DNA from: Nitriliruptoraceae bacterium
Lineage (GTDB): Bacteria; Actinomycetota; Nitriliruptoria; Nitriliruptorales; Nitriliruptoraceae
Direction: 5' to 3'
Length of the DNA stretch: 32,543 nt
NCBI GenBank assembly: GCA_003561535.1
Contig: PWWI01000247.1
Span: 1-32,543 of the forward strand
Shown: positions 24,857 to 32,338 of the stretch, in pieces
How positions within the stretch are numbered: position 1 is the first letter of the stretch
Layout of the letters: every line of letters starts with the position of its first letter
Translations under genes and position numbers: made by a program
The notes under the pieces: model-generated
Told to the model about the DNA's origin: nothing
Seen by the model: the letters and a program-made list of their open reading frames with translations, nothing else
The model's database searches: none

Positions 24857-24892
24857 GGTGCGGGCATCGGCGGCCGCCCGCTCACCCGCACC
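24857..24892 (+). terminator. Inverted repeat between M42 and adenosine deaminase genes
   Basis: GGTGCGGG and CCCGCACC form a perfect 8-bp stem with a 20-nt loop inside the 86-bp gap. It could end the M42 transcript or lie in the deaminase leader. There is no T-tract, and 8-bp arms are common by chance in this DNA. Confidence 0.3.
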
Positions 24893-24915
24893 CGTGACGA
24901 TCGTGGAGGACCACC

Positions 24916-25965
24916 GTGGACCTGACGCTCGAGCTGCTGCGGCGGGCACCGAAGGTGCTCCTGCACGACCACCTCGATGGCGGGCTGCGCCCTGAGACCG
25001 TGCTCGACCTGGCCCGCTCCGTCGGGCACCAGCTCCCGGCGACCGACCCGGCCGACCTGGCGCGGTGGTTCCTCCAGGGTGGTCGCGGCGCCGATCTCGA
25101 CCGGTACCTGGCGGCCTTCGGGCACACCGTCGCGCTGCTGCAGACCGAGGCCGCCCTGGCCCGGGTCGCTCGGGAGTGCGTGGAGGACCTGGACGCGGAC
25201 GGGGTGGTCTACGCCGAGGTCCGCTACGCCCCCGAGCTGTCCACCTCGGGAGGGCTCCGGCTCGACGCGGTGTTCGACGCGCTCGCCGAGGGGCTGGCCG
25301 CGGGTCCGCGCACGGTCGAGGTCCGGTTGCTGACCTGCATCATGCGCCAGGAGGGCCGCGGCGAGGAGGTCGTGACGGCGGCACTCGGCGCCCGCGACCG
25401 TGGGGTTCCCGTGGTCGGGATCGATCTCGCCGGCCCCGAGAGCGGGTTCCCGGCCTCCCGCCACGCCGACGCGCTGCGCCGGGCACGTGATGGCGGTCTG
25501 CACCTGACCCTGCACGCGGGGGAGGCCGTGGGGCCCTCCTCGATCGCCGACGCCCTCGACCAGGGTGCCGAGCGGCTCGGGCACGGGGTGCGGATCGTGG
25601 AGGATCTGGCGGCGGACGGCCCCCCCGGCCCCGTGGCCCAGCGGGTCCTGGCGGGCGGGGTGCCCCTGGAGCTGTGCCCGACCTCCAACCTGCACACCGG
25701 CGTCGTCGACCACCTCGCCGACCACCCGGTGGAGCGGCTGCGTCGTGCCGGCTTCCGGGTCACGGTGTCCACCGACAACCGGCTGATGAGCGGCGTCACC
25801 CTGTCCGAGGAGCTCGCCGCGACCGCGGCGAGCCACGGGTGGCAGCTCGAGGATGTCCGGGCCGTCACCGACACCGCCGCCGAGGTGGCCTTCCTCGACG
25901 ACGAGGCGGCCCGTCAGGCCCTGCGGGGACAGATCGAGCGGGGCTTCGCCGCGCTGCGGCCGTGA
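24916..25965 (+). CDS. add: Adenosine deaminase
   Basis: Zinc enzyme that converts adenosine (or deoxyadenosine) to inosine in purine salvage. The 349-aa protein has the TIM-barrel ADA signatures: HDHLDGGL (zinc ligands H17 and H19), a VVGIDLAGPESGFP segment, HAGE (substrate/proton donor Glu), ERLGHGVR and STDNRLMSG. The last replaces the classic TDDP; the zinc-binding Asp is kept while the second Asp is Asn, as I recall for other actinobacterial Add proteins. The start is GTG 24916 with GGAGG about 6 nt upstream, and the homologous region begins within 15 residues. It is probably its own transcription unit, with a strong hairpin after the stop. Confidence 0.9.
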   Translation: MDLTLELLRRAPKVLLHDHLDGGLRPETVLDLARSVGHQLPATDPADLARWFLQGGRGADLDRYLAAFGHTVALLQTEAALARVARECVEDLDADGVVYAEVRYAPELSTSGGLRLDAVFDALAEGLAAGPRTVEVRLLTCIMRQEGRGEEVVTAALGARDRGVPVVGIDLAGPESGFPASRHADALRRARDGGLHLTLHAGEAVGPSSIADALDQGAERLGHGVRIVEDLAADGPPGPVAQRVLAGGVPLELCPTSNLHTGVVDHLADHPVERLRRAGFRVTVSTDNRLMSGVTLSEELAATAASHGWQLEDVRAVTDTAAEVAFLDDEAARQALRGQIERGFAALRP

Positions 25966-25993
25966 GCGGGGACACGGACCATCGACCTCAGCC

Positions 25994-26021
25994 CCGCCGG
26001 TGTGGCCGGACACGCCGGCGG
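25994..26021 (+). terminator. Strong hairpin after adenosine deaminase, abutting the yebC -10
   Basis: CCGCCGGTGTG and CACGCCGGCGG pair as an 11-bp stem (one G-U) around a 6-nt loop, 28 bp after the stop codon. It is followed directly by TAGGCT, the candidate yebC -10 box, so terminator and promoter would be back to back. There is no T-run. Confidence 0.48.
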
Positions 26022-26027
26022 TAGGCT
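26022..26027 (+). promoter_or_regulatory. Candidate -10 element (TAGGCT) of yebC
   Basis: TAGGCT lies 31 bp before the GTG start, in the context GCGGTAGGCTCTCC. The same GGTAGGnT form recurs before ruvC (26885) and yajC (30924). The region where a -35 would lie is inside the preceding hairpin and shows no consensus. Confidence 0.42.
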
Positions 26028-26058
26028 CTCCGCTCGTCGGAAGTGTGAGGAGCGAGCC

Positions 26059-26814
26059 GTGGCGGGTCACAGCAAGTGGGCCAACATCAAGCACCGCAAG
26101 GCGGCCCAGGACAAGAAGCGTGGCAAGCAGTTCGCGAAGCTGATCCGCGCGATCGAGTCCGCCGCCCGTGAGGCCGGGACCTCCGACCCGGAGATGAGCC
26201 CCTCGCTCGGCCTGGCCGTGCAGAAGGCCAAGGACGCCGACGTCCCCAAGGACAACATCGAGCGGGCCTGCAAGCGTGGGGCGGGCGAGATGGACGGAGC
26301 CGCCGCCTACGAGACGGCGACCTACGAGGGGTACGCGCCGGGTGGGGTCGCCGTGCTGGTCGACGTGCTCACCGACAACCGCAACCGCACCGCCTCCGAC
26401 GTCCGCAGTGCCTTCAGCCGGTCCGGTGGCAACCTCGCCGAGCCAGGCAGCGTGTCCTTCCTCTTCCCCCGCCGCGGCCAGGTCGTGGTCGACGCCGAGG
26501 GTGTCGATGAGGACGCCCTGCTGCTGGTGGGTCTCGACGCGGGGATGGAGGACCTCGAACCCGAGGAGACGACGTTCACCGCCTGGTGCGACCCCTCGGA
26601 CGTCATCGGGCTGAGGAACGCCCTGGAGGAGGCCGGCTACCGGATCGTGGAGGCGGGCTCGACGATGGTCCCGGCGTCCACGGTGCCGATCTCCGACAAG
26701 GGGGACGCGGCGAAGGTGCTGCGACTGCTCGACGCGCTCGACGACAACGACGACGTGCAGGACGTCTACGCCAACCTCGACATCGAACCGGAGCTGCTGG
26801 ACGCGCTCGAGTAG
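26059..26814 (+). CDS. yebC: YebC/PmpR family (TACO1-like) protein
   Basis: Conserved cytoplasmic protein variously described as a DNA-binding regulator and, more recently, as a ribosome-associated factor helping translation of proline-rich stretches. The 251-aa protein begins with the unmistakable VAGHSKWANIKHRKAAQDKK and continues with PKDNIERACKRGAG. YEGYAPGGVAVLVDVLTDNRNRT and the C-terminal VQDVYANLDIEPELL complete the match. The start GTG replaces Met at the family's first residue, with GAGGAG upstream; the 19 earlier track codons are not homologous. Two stop codons stand in tandem (TAGTAG). It precedes ruvC as in many bacteria, but a 166-bp gap with an SOS box separates them. Confidence 0.96.
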   Translation: MAGHSKWANIKHRKAAQDKKRGKQFAKLIRAIESAAREAGTSDPEMSPSLGLAVQKAKDADVPKDNIERACKRGAGEMDGAAAYETATYEGYAPGGVAVLVDVLTDNRNRTASDVRSAFSRSGGNLAEPGSVSFLFPRRGQVVVDAEGVDEDALLLVGLDAGMEDLEPEETTFTAWCDPSDVIGLRNALEEAGYRIVEAGSTMVPASTVPISDKGDAAKVLRLLDALDDNDDVQDVYANLDIEPELLDALE

Positions 26815-26832
26815 TAGCCGACGCCCGCCGCC

Positions 26833-26868
26833 GGTCCCGGGTGCCGTCCGGTCGTGCCTGCCGGGACC
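26833..26868 (+). terminator. Candidate terminator after yebC
   Basis: GGTCCCGG and CCGGGACC make a perfect 8-bp stem with a 20-nt loop, 18 bp after the yebC stop and 16 bp before the ruvC -10 candidate. No T-tract. It would separate yebC from the SOS-controlled ruv transcript. Confidence 0.38.
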
Positions 26869-26884
26869 TGACGCTCCCGGCTGG

Positions 26885-26890
26885 TAGGGT
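26885..26890 (+). promoter_or_regulatory. Candidate -10 element (TAGGGT) of the ruvCAB operon
   Basis: TAGGGT in GGTAGGGTCGG ends 3 bp before the SOS box, so a bound LexA would sit on the transcription start near 26897. No -35 consensus is visible at 16-18 bp upstream. Confidence 0.42.
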
Positions 26891-26893
26891 CGG

Positions 26894-26907
26894 CGAACGT
26901 CTGTTCG
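26894..26907. promoter_or_regulatory. SOS box (LexA site) CGAAC-N4-GTTCG upstream of ruvCAB
   Basis: CGAACGTCTGTTCG is a perfect match to the CGAAC-N4-GTTCG LexA operator of Gram-positive bacteria and actinobacteria. It lies 74 bp before the ruvC start and just downstream of a -10-like hexamer. ruv genes are SOS-controlled in several bacteria. By my composition estimate about 0.03 such matches are expected by chance in the window. Confidence 0.82.
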
Positions 26908-26940
26908 TCAGTGGTGTTCGTCAGTGGTGTTCGTCAGTCG
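26902..26940 (+). repeat. Three 13-bp tandem repeats (TGTTCGTCAGTGG) in the ruvC leader
   Basis: Units at 26902-26914 and 26915-26927 are identical; the third (26928-26940) differs at one base (TCG for TGG). The first unit contains the right half of the SOS box, so each repeat re-creates a TGTTCG half-site every 13 bp. A further TTCG follows at 26941. It ends 40 bp before the ruvC start, in the untranslated leader. Confidence 0.9.
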
Positions 26941-26980
26941 TTCGCGTCACCCGATCGTGTCGTCGGTCTCCGGAGGTCCC

Positions 26981-27601
26981 GTGGCAGGAGCGATGCTGGT
27001 CCTCGGCGTCGATCCGGGGTTGACCCGGTGCGGACTCGGCGTCGTCAGCGGGCCCGCCGACCGGCCCCGGGTGATCGCCCAGGAGTGCCTGCGGACCACG
27101 CCGGCGACACCGCTCGAGCAGCGGCTGCTCGCCCTGCACGAGGGGATCTCGGCCCTCATCGAGGTGCACCGTCCCGATGCGGTCGCCGTCGAACGGGTGC
27201 TGTTCTCCGCCAACGCCCGCACCGCCATGGCGACCGGCCAGGCCGCCGGCGTCGCCCTGCTGGCCGCCGCGCACGCCGGGGTGGCGGTGACCTCCTACAG
27301 CCCCAACGACGTGAAGCTGACCGTGGCGGGCGACGGGGCGGCGGACAAGACGGCCGTGGCCCGGCTGGTGACGGCGCAGCTGGGCCTTTCCGAGGTCCCA
27401 CGCCCGGCCGACGTGGCCGATGCCCTGGCGGTCGCGCTGACCCACCTGGCTCGTAGCCGGCTCGCCGTGCTGACCGCGGACACCCCGGCCGCCGCGGCGG
27501 TGACGGCCGCCCACAGCGACGCCGCGCGTTCCGGCCGTGGCGGGTGGGAGGCCCACCTGGCGGCCCGAGGCCTGCTCCCGGGGGCGGGGGGTCGCTCGTG
27601 A
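26981..27601 (+). CDS. ruvC: Crossover junction endodeoxyribonuclease RuvC
   Basis: Cuts Holliday junctions symmetrically during recombinational repair, working with RuvAB. The 206-aa protein has the four acidic active-site residues of the family: D11 in [12 protein letters not shown]71 in AVERVLF, and D144 and D147 in [14 protein letters not shown]. The catalytic fold ends near residue 160; a ~45-residue Ala/Gly-rich tail follows. GTG 26981 is chosen because GGAGGT is 4-5 nt upstream. ATG 26993, four codons later, also fits the family length and has AGGAG close by. The track's start at 26924 lies in the tandem repeats. It overlaps ruvA by 4 bases (GTGA). Confidence 0.95.
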   Translation: MAGAMLVLGVDPGLTRCGLGVVSGPADRPRVIAQECLRTTPATPLEQRLLALHEGISALIEVHRPDAVAVERVLFSANARTAMATGQAAGVALLAAAHAGVAVTSYSPNDVKLTVAGDGAADKTAVARLVTAQLGLSEVPRPADVADALAVALTHLARSRLAVLTADTPAAAAVTAAHSDAARSGRGGWEAHLAARGLLPGAGGRS

Positions 27602-28212
27602 TCGCCCGGCTGACCGGCACGGTCCTCGAACGCACCGCGACCGCGGTGGTCGTCGACGTCCGCGGGGTCGGGTACCTCGTCCACGTCACCCCGGGAGCCG
27701 ATGTGCCCCCGCGGGGCCAGGAGGTGACCCTCCACACCTCCCTGCAGGTGCGCGAGGACGCCATGACCTTGTACGGGTTCACCAGCGCCGCCGAGCTGGG
27801 GCTGTTCGAGCTCCTGCTCACCTCCTCCGGGGTCGGGCCCCGGCTGGCCCTGGCGGCGCTCGGCACCCACCGACCCGACGTCCTGCGCACGGCCATCGCG
27901 GCCGACGACCAGGCCACGCTCACCGCGATCCCCGGTGTCGGCCGCAAGGTCGCCCAGCGCCTGGTGCTGGAGCTGAAGGACAAGGTCGGCGTCGTCGCTG
28001 CGGTGGCGGCCCACGACAGCGGTGGTGGCGCGGCGAGCCTGCCGGTTGGCGCGGTCGAGGAAGCTCGGGACGCGTTGGTGGCGCTCGGCTACTCGGCCGG
28101 CGAGGTCGCAGGAGCGCTGGCGGCGGTGGGCGAGGCCACACCGGAGGACAGCGCAGAGCTCCTCCGCGCCGCGTTGCGCCACCTGGGCACCGCGCGGGCG
28201 GGTCAGGGATGA
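27598..28212 (+). CDS. ruvA: Holliday junction branch migration protein RuvA
   Basis: Binds four-way junctions as a tetramer and loads RuvB. The 204-aa protein has the N-terminal OB fold ([30 protein letters not shown]) and two helix-hairpin-helix motifs ([16 protein letters not shown] and [19 protein letters not shown]). The C-terminal RuvB-contact domain ([21 protein letters not shown]) follows a Gly-rich linker. GTG 27598 overlaps the ruvC stop, giving translational coupling, and matches the family start exactly. It ends in an ATGA overlap with ruvB. Confidence 0.95.
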   Translation: MIARLTGTVLERTATAVVVDVRGVGYLVHVTPGADVPPRGQEVTLHTSLQVREDAMTLYGFTSAAELGLFELLLTSSGVGPRLALAALGTHRPDVLRTAIAADDQATLTAIPGVGRKVAQRLVLELKDKVGVVAAVAAHDSGGGAASLPVGAVEEARDALVALGYSAGEVAGALAAVGEATPEDSAELLRAALRHLGTARAGQG

Positions 28213-29297
28213 CCGGGGCTCCGCGCGAGGACGACGTGCTCGGGTCCGAGGCACTGCCGGGCGAGGACCGTCTGGACGCGAGTCTGCGCCCGGCCCGGCT
28301 CGAGGAGTTCGTGGGCCAGGACCGGGTCCGCCGGCAGCTCGAGCTCGTGCTGACCGGGGCGCGGCAGCGCGGCCAGGCCGCGGACCACGTGCTGCTGTCC
28401 GGCGCTCCGGGACTGGGCAAGACCACCCTGGCCGCCATCGTCGCCGCCGAGGTCGGGGCCAGCTTCCGGGCCACCTCGGGTCCGGCCATCGAACGGCCGG
28501 GTGACCTCGCCGCGATCCTCACCGGGCTCGAGCCCGGTGACGTGCTGTTCCTCGACGAGGTGCACCGTCTGCCCCGCACCGTCGAGGAGGTCCTCTACCC
28601 GGCGATGGAGGACTACCAGCTCGACATCGTGATCGGGAAGGGGCCCGGTGCCCGGTCCATCCGACTCGACCTGCCCCGGTTCACCCTGGTCGGTGCCACC
28701 ACCCGGACCGGTCTGATCTCCTCGCCGCTGAGGGATCGGTTCGGGTTCTCGGCCCACCTCGAGCACTACGAGGTGGCCGAGCTCGAGCGGATCGTGACGC
28801 GCTCGGCCGGGCTGCTGTCCGTCCCCATCGCCGGCGACGCCGCGGTGGAGATCGCCAGCCGGTCCCGGGGCACCCCCCGGATCGCCAACCGGCTGCTGCG
28901 CCGCGTCCGGGACGTGGCCGAGGTCGAGGGGGACGGCCAGGTCGACCTCGCGCTGGCCCGTCGGGCACTGGAGCTGTTCGACGTGGACGAGCTGGGGCTC
29001 GACCGGCTCGACCGGCGCGTGCTCGAGGCGCTGGTGGACCGGTTCGGGGGTGGACCCGTCGGGCTCACCACCCTGGCGACCGCCGTCACCGAGGAGCCCG
29101 ACACCCTCGAGGACGCGGTGGAGCCCTTCCTGCTGCGCTGCGGGCTGCTGCAGCGCACCCCCAGGGGACGGATCGCGACGCTCGGCGCCTACGCCCACCT
29201 CGGACGCTCGGCGCCGTCTCCAGGGGCAGGGGTCGATCCCCGGCGACCGGGCGCCGTCCCGCTGTTCGGCCCCGAGGGGGAACCTTCCCGCGAGTGA
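28209..29297 (+). CDS. ruvB: Holliday junction branch migration helicase RuvB
   Basis: Hexameric AAA+ motor that drives branch migration. The 362-aa protein shows the RuvB start [15 protein letters not shown], Walker [10 protein letters not shown] (K71), Walker [26 protein letters not shown] and sensor 1 GATTRTG. The arginine finger region SPLRDRFG and the winged-helix C-terminus with [23 protein letters not shown] complete it. A ~30-residue Pro/Gly-rich tail is extra. The ATG overlaps the ruvA stop; earlier track codons are shadow. It is followed by a 108-bp gap before the antiporter gene. Confidence 0.96.
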   Translation: MTGAPREDDVLGSEALPGEDRLDASLRPARLEEFVGQDRVRRQLELVLTGARQRGQAADHVLLSGAPGLGKTTLAAIVAAEVGASFRATSGPAIERPGDLAAILTGLEPGDVLFLDEVHRLPRTVEEVLYPAMEDYQLDIVIGKGPGARSIRLDLPRFTLVGATTRTGLISSPLRDRFGFSAHLEHYEVAELERIVTRSAGLLSVPIAGDAAVEIASRSRGTPRIANRLLRRVRDVAEVEGDGQVDLALARRALELFDVDELGLDRLDRRVLEALVDRFGGGPVGLTTLATAVTEEPDTLEDAVEPFLLRCGLLQRTPRGRIATLGAYAHLGRSAPSPGAGVDPRRPGAVPLFGPEGEPSRE

Positions 29298-29405
29298 GCG
29301 CCGGCGCGGCCCGCGATCTCCGGGGCGTCGGGGAGGCGGTAGCTTCACCGGTCCGCTGCCGGTTCCTGTGCCGCGCGGATCGTCGGCGGAGCGTCGGGAG
29401 GTGCC

Positions 29406-30926
29406 GTGCAGCTGGAACTGGGCGTGGACCCGCTGATCCTGCTCGCGTCCGCCCTGCTGCTCGGCGCCGTCCTGACCGCGGCCTTCGCCGCCAAGCCGGG
29501 CAGCCGCTTCCGCGTCCCGGGTGCCCTGCTGTTCCTGGTCATCGGCATGGTGGTCGGCGACGACGGCCTGGGGTTGGTGTCGTTGGCCGACACCGACCTG
29601 GTCCGCGACCTCGGCATCGTGGCTCTGCTCGTGATCCTGTTCGAGGGCGGGCTGACCACCAAGACCACCGACCTCCGACTGGCGGCACTCCCAGGCCTCG
29701 CGCTCGCCACGGTCGGGGTCGTCCTGACCGCCGGGCTGACCGGCGTCGGCACGTGGCTGCTGCTCGACGTCGATCTCGCGACGGGTCTGCTGGTCGGGGC
29801 GGTGATCGCCTCCACCGATGCCGCCGCGGTGTTCTCCATGATGCGGACCACGCCCATGCCGCGGCGGGTGTCCGCCGTGGTTCGCATCGAGTCCGGCGCG
29901 AACGACCCGATCGCGGTGATGCTGACCGTGGGCCTGTTGACCACCTTCACCGACCAGCCGGCCGGGGTGCTGGACTGGGCGCAGTTCGCGGCGGTCCAGC
30001 TCGGTGGGGGACTGCTCCTGGGGGCGCTGGTCGGCGGCGCCGGGGTGTGGCTGCTGCGCCGTGTGGACCTCGGTGCGGTCGGGCTGTACCCGGTGCTGGC
30101 GGCGGCGATCGCCGGGGTGGCCTACGGGAGCGCCGCACTGCTGGGGGCGTCGGGGTTCGTCGCCGTCTACCTCGCCGGCTTCCTCATCGGGGCCTACGTG
30201 CCGCGGCACCGGCGGGCGATCCTGGGGTTCCACGAGGCGATCGCCAACGCCTCGGAGATCGGCCTGTTCCTGCTGCTCGGGTTGCTGGTGTTCCCCTCCC
30301 GGCTCCCGGCGGTGTTCCTACCGGCCATGGCGGTCGCCGGGATCCTGATCCTGCTGGCCCGACCGGCGGCGGTGTGGACCTGCACGCTCTTCAGCGGACT
30401 GAAGTGGCGGGAACGCACGGTGATCAGCTGGGCTGGGCTGCGGGGTGCCGTCCCCATCGTGCTGGCGACCTTCCCGCTCACCGCCGGCGTCCCGGGCTCC
30501 GCCACGCTGTTCGACGTGGTGTTCTTCGTGGTGCTGGTCAGCGTCCTGTTGCAGGGCACCACGCTCCTGCCGCTGGTCCGCCGGCTCGGGCTCGAGGAAA
30601 CGCGACCGGCGTGGGCCCCCGTCGCCGAGGCGCTGCCGCTGGACGATGTGGACGTGGACCTCATCGAGCTCAACGTCACGGCCGACCTCGCGATCGTGGA
30701 CCGCACGCTCCGTGACATCGGTCCGCCCGGGGTCGGTCGGGTCGTGGCGGTGGTCCGTGACGAGCGGGTGTTGGTCCCCACCGGTGCCACCCGGCTGCTC
30801 GCCGGTGACGTGCTCCTGCTGACCTGCGTGCGGGAGCGCGACCGGGACGTCGCAGCGTCGGTCACCGCCTGGGCCCGGGGGGAGCCGCAGCCGGGGTCAC
30901 GTGGCGGCGACCCCCACGGCCGGTAG
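29406..30926 (+). CDS. Potassium/proton antiporter (CPA1, NhaP2/CvrA type) with C-terminal RCK domain
   Basis: Cation/H+ exchanger of the CPA1 family; by domain layout closest to K+/H+ antiporters that help cells lower K+ or adjust pH and turgor. The 506-aa protein has about 12-13 membrane helices to residue ~395. The transport-core motifs are VILFEGGL, IASTDAAAVFSMM and RIESGANDPIAVML, with WAGLRGAVPIVLA in the late helix. A cytosolic TrkA-C/RCK domain (about 425-495) follows, beginning VDLIELNVTADLAIVDRTLRDIG. The GTG start has GGGAGG 5 nt upstream, and a TAGCTT hexamer at 29340 may be its -10. It lies between ruvB and yajC, which in many relatives are closer together. The ion is inferred. 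Confidence 0.9.
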   Translation: MQLELGVDPLILLASALLLGAVLTAAFAAKPGSRFRVPGALLFLVIGMVVGDDGLGLVSLADTDLVRDLGIVALLVILFEGGLTTKTTDLRLAALPGLALATVGVVLTAGLTGVGTWLLLDVDLATGLLVGAVIASTDAAAVFSMMRTTPMPRRVSAVVRIESGANDPIAVMLTVGLLTTFTDQPAGVLDWAQFAAVQLGGGLLLGALVGGAGVWLLRRVDLGAVGLYPVLAAAIAGVAYGSAALLGASGFVAVYLAGFLIGAYVPRHRRAILGFHEAIANASEIGLFLLLGLLVFPSRLPAVFLPAMAVAGILILLARPAAVWTCTLFSGLKWRERTVISWAGLRGAVPIVLATFPLTAGVPGSATLFDVVFFVVLVSVLLQGTTLLPLVRRLGLEETRPAWAPVAEALPLDDVDVDLIELNVTADLAIVDRTLRDIGPPGVGRVVAVVRDERVLVPTGATRLLAGDVLLLTCVRERDRDVAASVTAWARGEPQPGSRGGDPHGR

Positions 30927-30941
30927 GATGCCGGTTCACAC

Positions 30942-30960
30942 CGCCCGCCTCAGGCGGGCG
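30942..30960 (+). terminator. Stem-loop after the antiporter gene / in the yajC leader
   Basis: CGCCCGCC-TCA-GGCGGGCG, a perfect 8-bp GC stem with a 3-nt loop, lies 16 bp after the antiporter stop. No T-run follows. A -10-like TAGGAT (30924-30929) overlaps the antiporter stop, so the hairpin could equally sit at the 5' end of a ~150-nt yajC leader. Confidence 0.42.
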
Positions 30961-31088
30961 TCGTCGCGTCCGGTGATGGAGCGCACCGAGGGCCGTCCGG
31001 TCCCGGCCGGCAACCGCCGGGGGCCCCGGTTGGTCGATGCGACGCGGACCCCACCCGGATCCACGAGGTCCGTGACGGAGGATGACAC
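30961..31088 (+). other. Leader/intergenic region before yajC
   Basis: The 162-bp gap between the antiporter and yajC, apart from the hairpin, holds no recognisable gene or RNA family. GGAGGA about 7 nt before GTG 31089 is a good ribosome site for yajC. An 83-aa track ORF at 30901-31152 runs into yajC in another frame and is a shadow. Confidence 0.4.
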
Positions 31089-31412
31089 GTGGAAGAGTTC
31101 ACGGGCCTACTGCTGCCCATCGCGTTCCTCGCGGGGCTCTACCTGCTGCTGATCCGACCGCAGCAGAAGCGGCGCAAGCAGCAGGAGCACATGGTGCGGA
31201 CCCTGGAGGTCGGCGACGACATCGTCACGATCGGCGGTCTCCACGGTCGCGTGGTGGCCCTCTCCGACGCCAGCATGGACATCGCGGTCGATGCCGACGA
31301 GGACGTGATCCTGCGCTACGAGCGGTCGTCACTGGCACGGATCGTCGCCGATGACGTGCCCGGGGACGTGCCCGAGGGCGAGCCGGATGACGACGGGGGC
31401 GACCAGACGTGA
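31089..31412 (+). CDS. yajC: Preprotein translocase subunit YajC
   Basis: Small membrane partner of SecDF that supports Sec-dependent export. The 107-aa protein has a single N-terminal helix (about residues 5-22: LLLPIAFLAGLYLLLIRP) followed by the hallmark RPQQKRRKQQEHMVRTLEVGDDIVTIGGLHG. The C-terminal tail is strongly acidic. The start is GTG 31089 with a GGAGGA site. Its stop overlaps the GTG of the HD-domain gene (GTGA), and secD follows that, so all three form an operon. Confidence 0.95.
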   Translation: MEEFTGLLLPIAFLAGLYLLLIRPQQKRRKQQEHMVRTLEVGDDIVTIGGLHGRVVALSDASMDIAVDADEDVILRYERSSLARIVADDVPGDVPEGEPDDDGGDQT

Positions 31413-32311
31413 GCGAGCGCTCCCGAGCGGTGCCTCCGGTCAACGACACCGTCGACCCTGCCGCGGCCACCCGCGCCGACGCGGAGGTGCCCGCTGAGGT
31501 GGACGACCCGTCACCGTCGGCCCTGACCGACCCCGCCACCGCCATCCGGGGCTCGGCCGAGGCTGCGCTACTGCGGGGGATCGATGCGGCGGACGCGGTC
31601 GAGGAGGCCCGGACGGTCGCCCTCGACGCCGAGCGGCGCACCGGCTCCCAGGTGGACGTGCTCACCCTGCTGCAGCGGGACGAGGTCGTCAGCGCCTTCA
31701 TCAAGCTCTCCGACCAGTTCCTCGGCAGCCTCGGGTTCACCGAGCACGGCTTCCGGCACGCCAACCTGGTGGGTCGCATCGCCCACAACGTGCTCCACCA
31801 CCTCGGTGCCGACGACGAGTTGTCGGATCTCGCGGCCGTGGCCGGCTACCTGCACGACATCGGCAACGTGGTGACCAGGGCCAACCACGGGCTGTCGAGC
31901 GCCTGGATCGCCTACGACGCGCTGCGCCGCCTGGAGGTCGACCCCTACCGGATCGGACTGGTACTTTCGGCGGTCGGCAACCATGAGGAACAGTACGGCT
32001 CGGCGATCGGTCCCGTCGGCGCAGCGGTCATCCTGGCGGACAAGTCCGATGTCCACCGCTCCAGGGTCCGCAAGGGTGCGGACACCACCGCCGACATCCA
32101 CGACCGGGTCAACGACGCCGTGACCCACTCCTTCCTCCGGGTCGACGCCGACGCGGCCTCGATCACCCTCGAACTGGAGCTCGACACCGAGCGGTCGACG
32201 GTGATCGAGTACTTCGAGATCTTCCTGGACCGCATGGTGATGTGCCGGCGTGCGGCCCGCACCCTCGGCTGTGACTTCCGCATCACGGCCAACGGCGTCC
32301 CGCTCGGTTGA
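31409..32311 (+). CDS. HD-domain phosphohydrolase-like protein between yajC and secD
   Basis: Predicted metal-dependent phosphohydrolase; substrate unknown. The 300-aa protein begins with ~85 acidic, probably disordered or helical residues. The HD domain (about 95-230) shows metal-site candidates H117 in GFRHANLV, H149-D150 in YLHDIGN, H160 in NHGLSS, H192 in GNHEEQYG and D211 in ILADKSD. This wealth of His after the HD pair is typical of dinuclear-metal HD proteins acting on nucleotides or second messengers. No HD-GYP motif is seen. The last ~70 residues form a beta-rich C-terminus. It is translationally coupled to yajC and ends 27 bp before secD, so it may serve export or membrane homeostasis. 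Confidence 0.82.
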   Translation: MSERSRAVPPVNDTVDPAAATRADAEVPAEVDDPSPSALTDPATAIRGSAEAALLRGIDAADAVEEARTVALDAERRTGSQVDVLTLLQRDEVVSAFIKLSDQFLGSLGFTEHGFRHANLVGRIAHNVLHHLGADDELSDLAAVAGYLHDIGNVVTRANHGLSSAWIAYDALRRLEVDPYRIGLVLSAVGNHEEQYGSAIGPVGAAVILADKSDVHRSRVRKGADTTADIHDRVNDAVTHSFLRVDADAASITLELELDTERSTVIEYFEIFLDRMVMCRRAARTLGCDFRITANGVPLG

Positions 32312-32338
32312 GCCGCCCCACCTGACGAGGAACCACCC

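Noticed and set aside
24457-26094. 545-aa minus ORF opposite M42 and adenosine deaminase genes
   Set aside because: Antisense to two well-supported enzymes, no recognisable motif, typical shadow composition.
26902-26940. Possible CRISPR-like repeats
   Set aside because: Units are only 13 bp, directly adjacent without spacers, and no cas genes are present; this is a simple tandem repeat.
29299-29308. GCGCCGGCGC after ruvB as a terminator
   Set aside because: A loop-less 10-bp GC palindrome cannot form a good hairpin and is common by chance at this composition.
28203-30233. 676-aa minus ORF opposite ruvB and the antiporter
   Set aside because: Spans two genes with unmistakable motifs on the other strand; its sequence is Gln/Gly/Asp/His-rich shadow.
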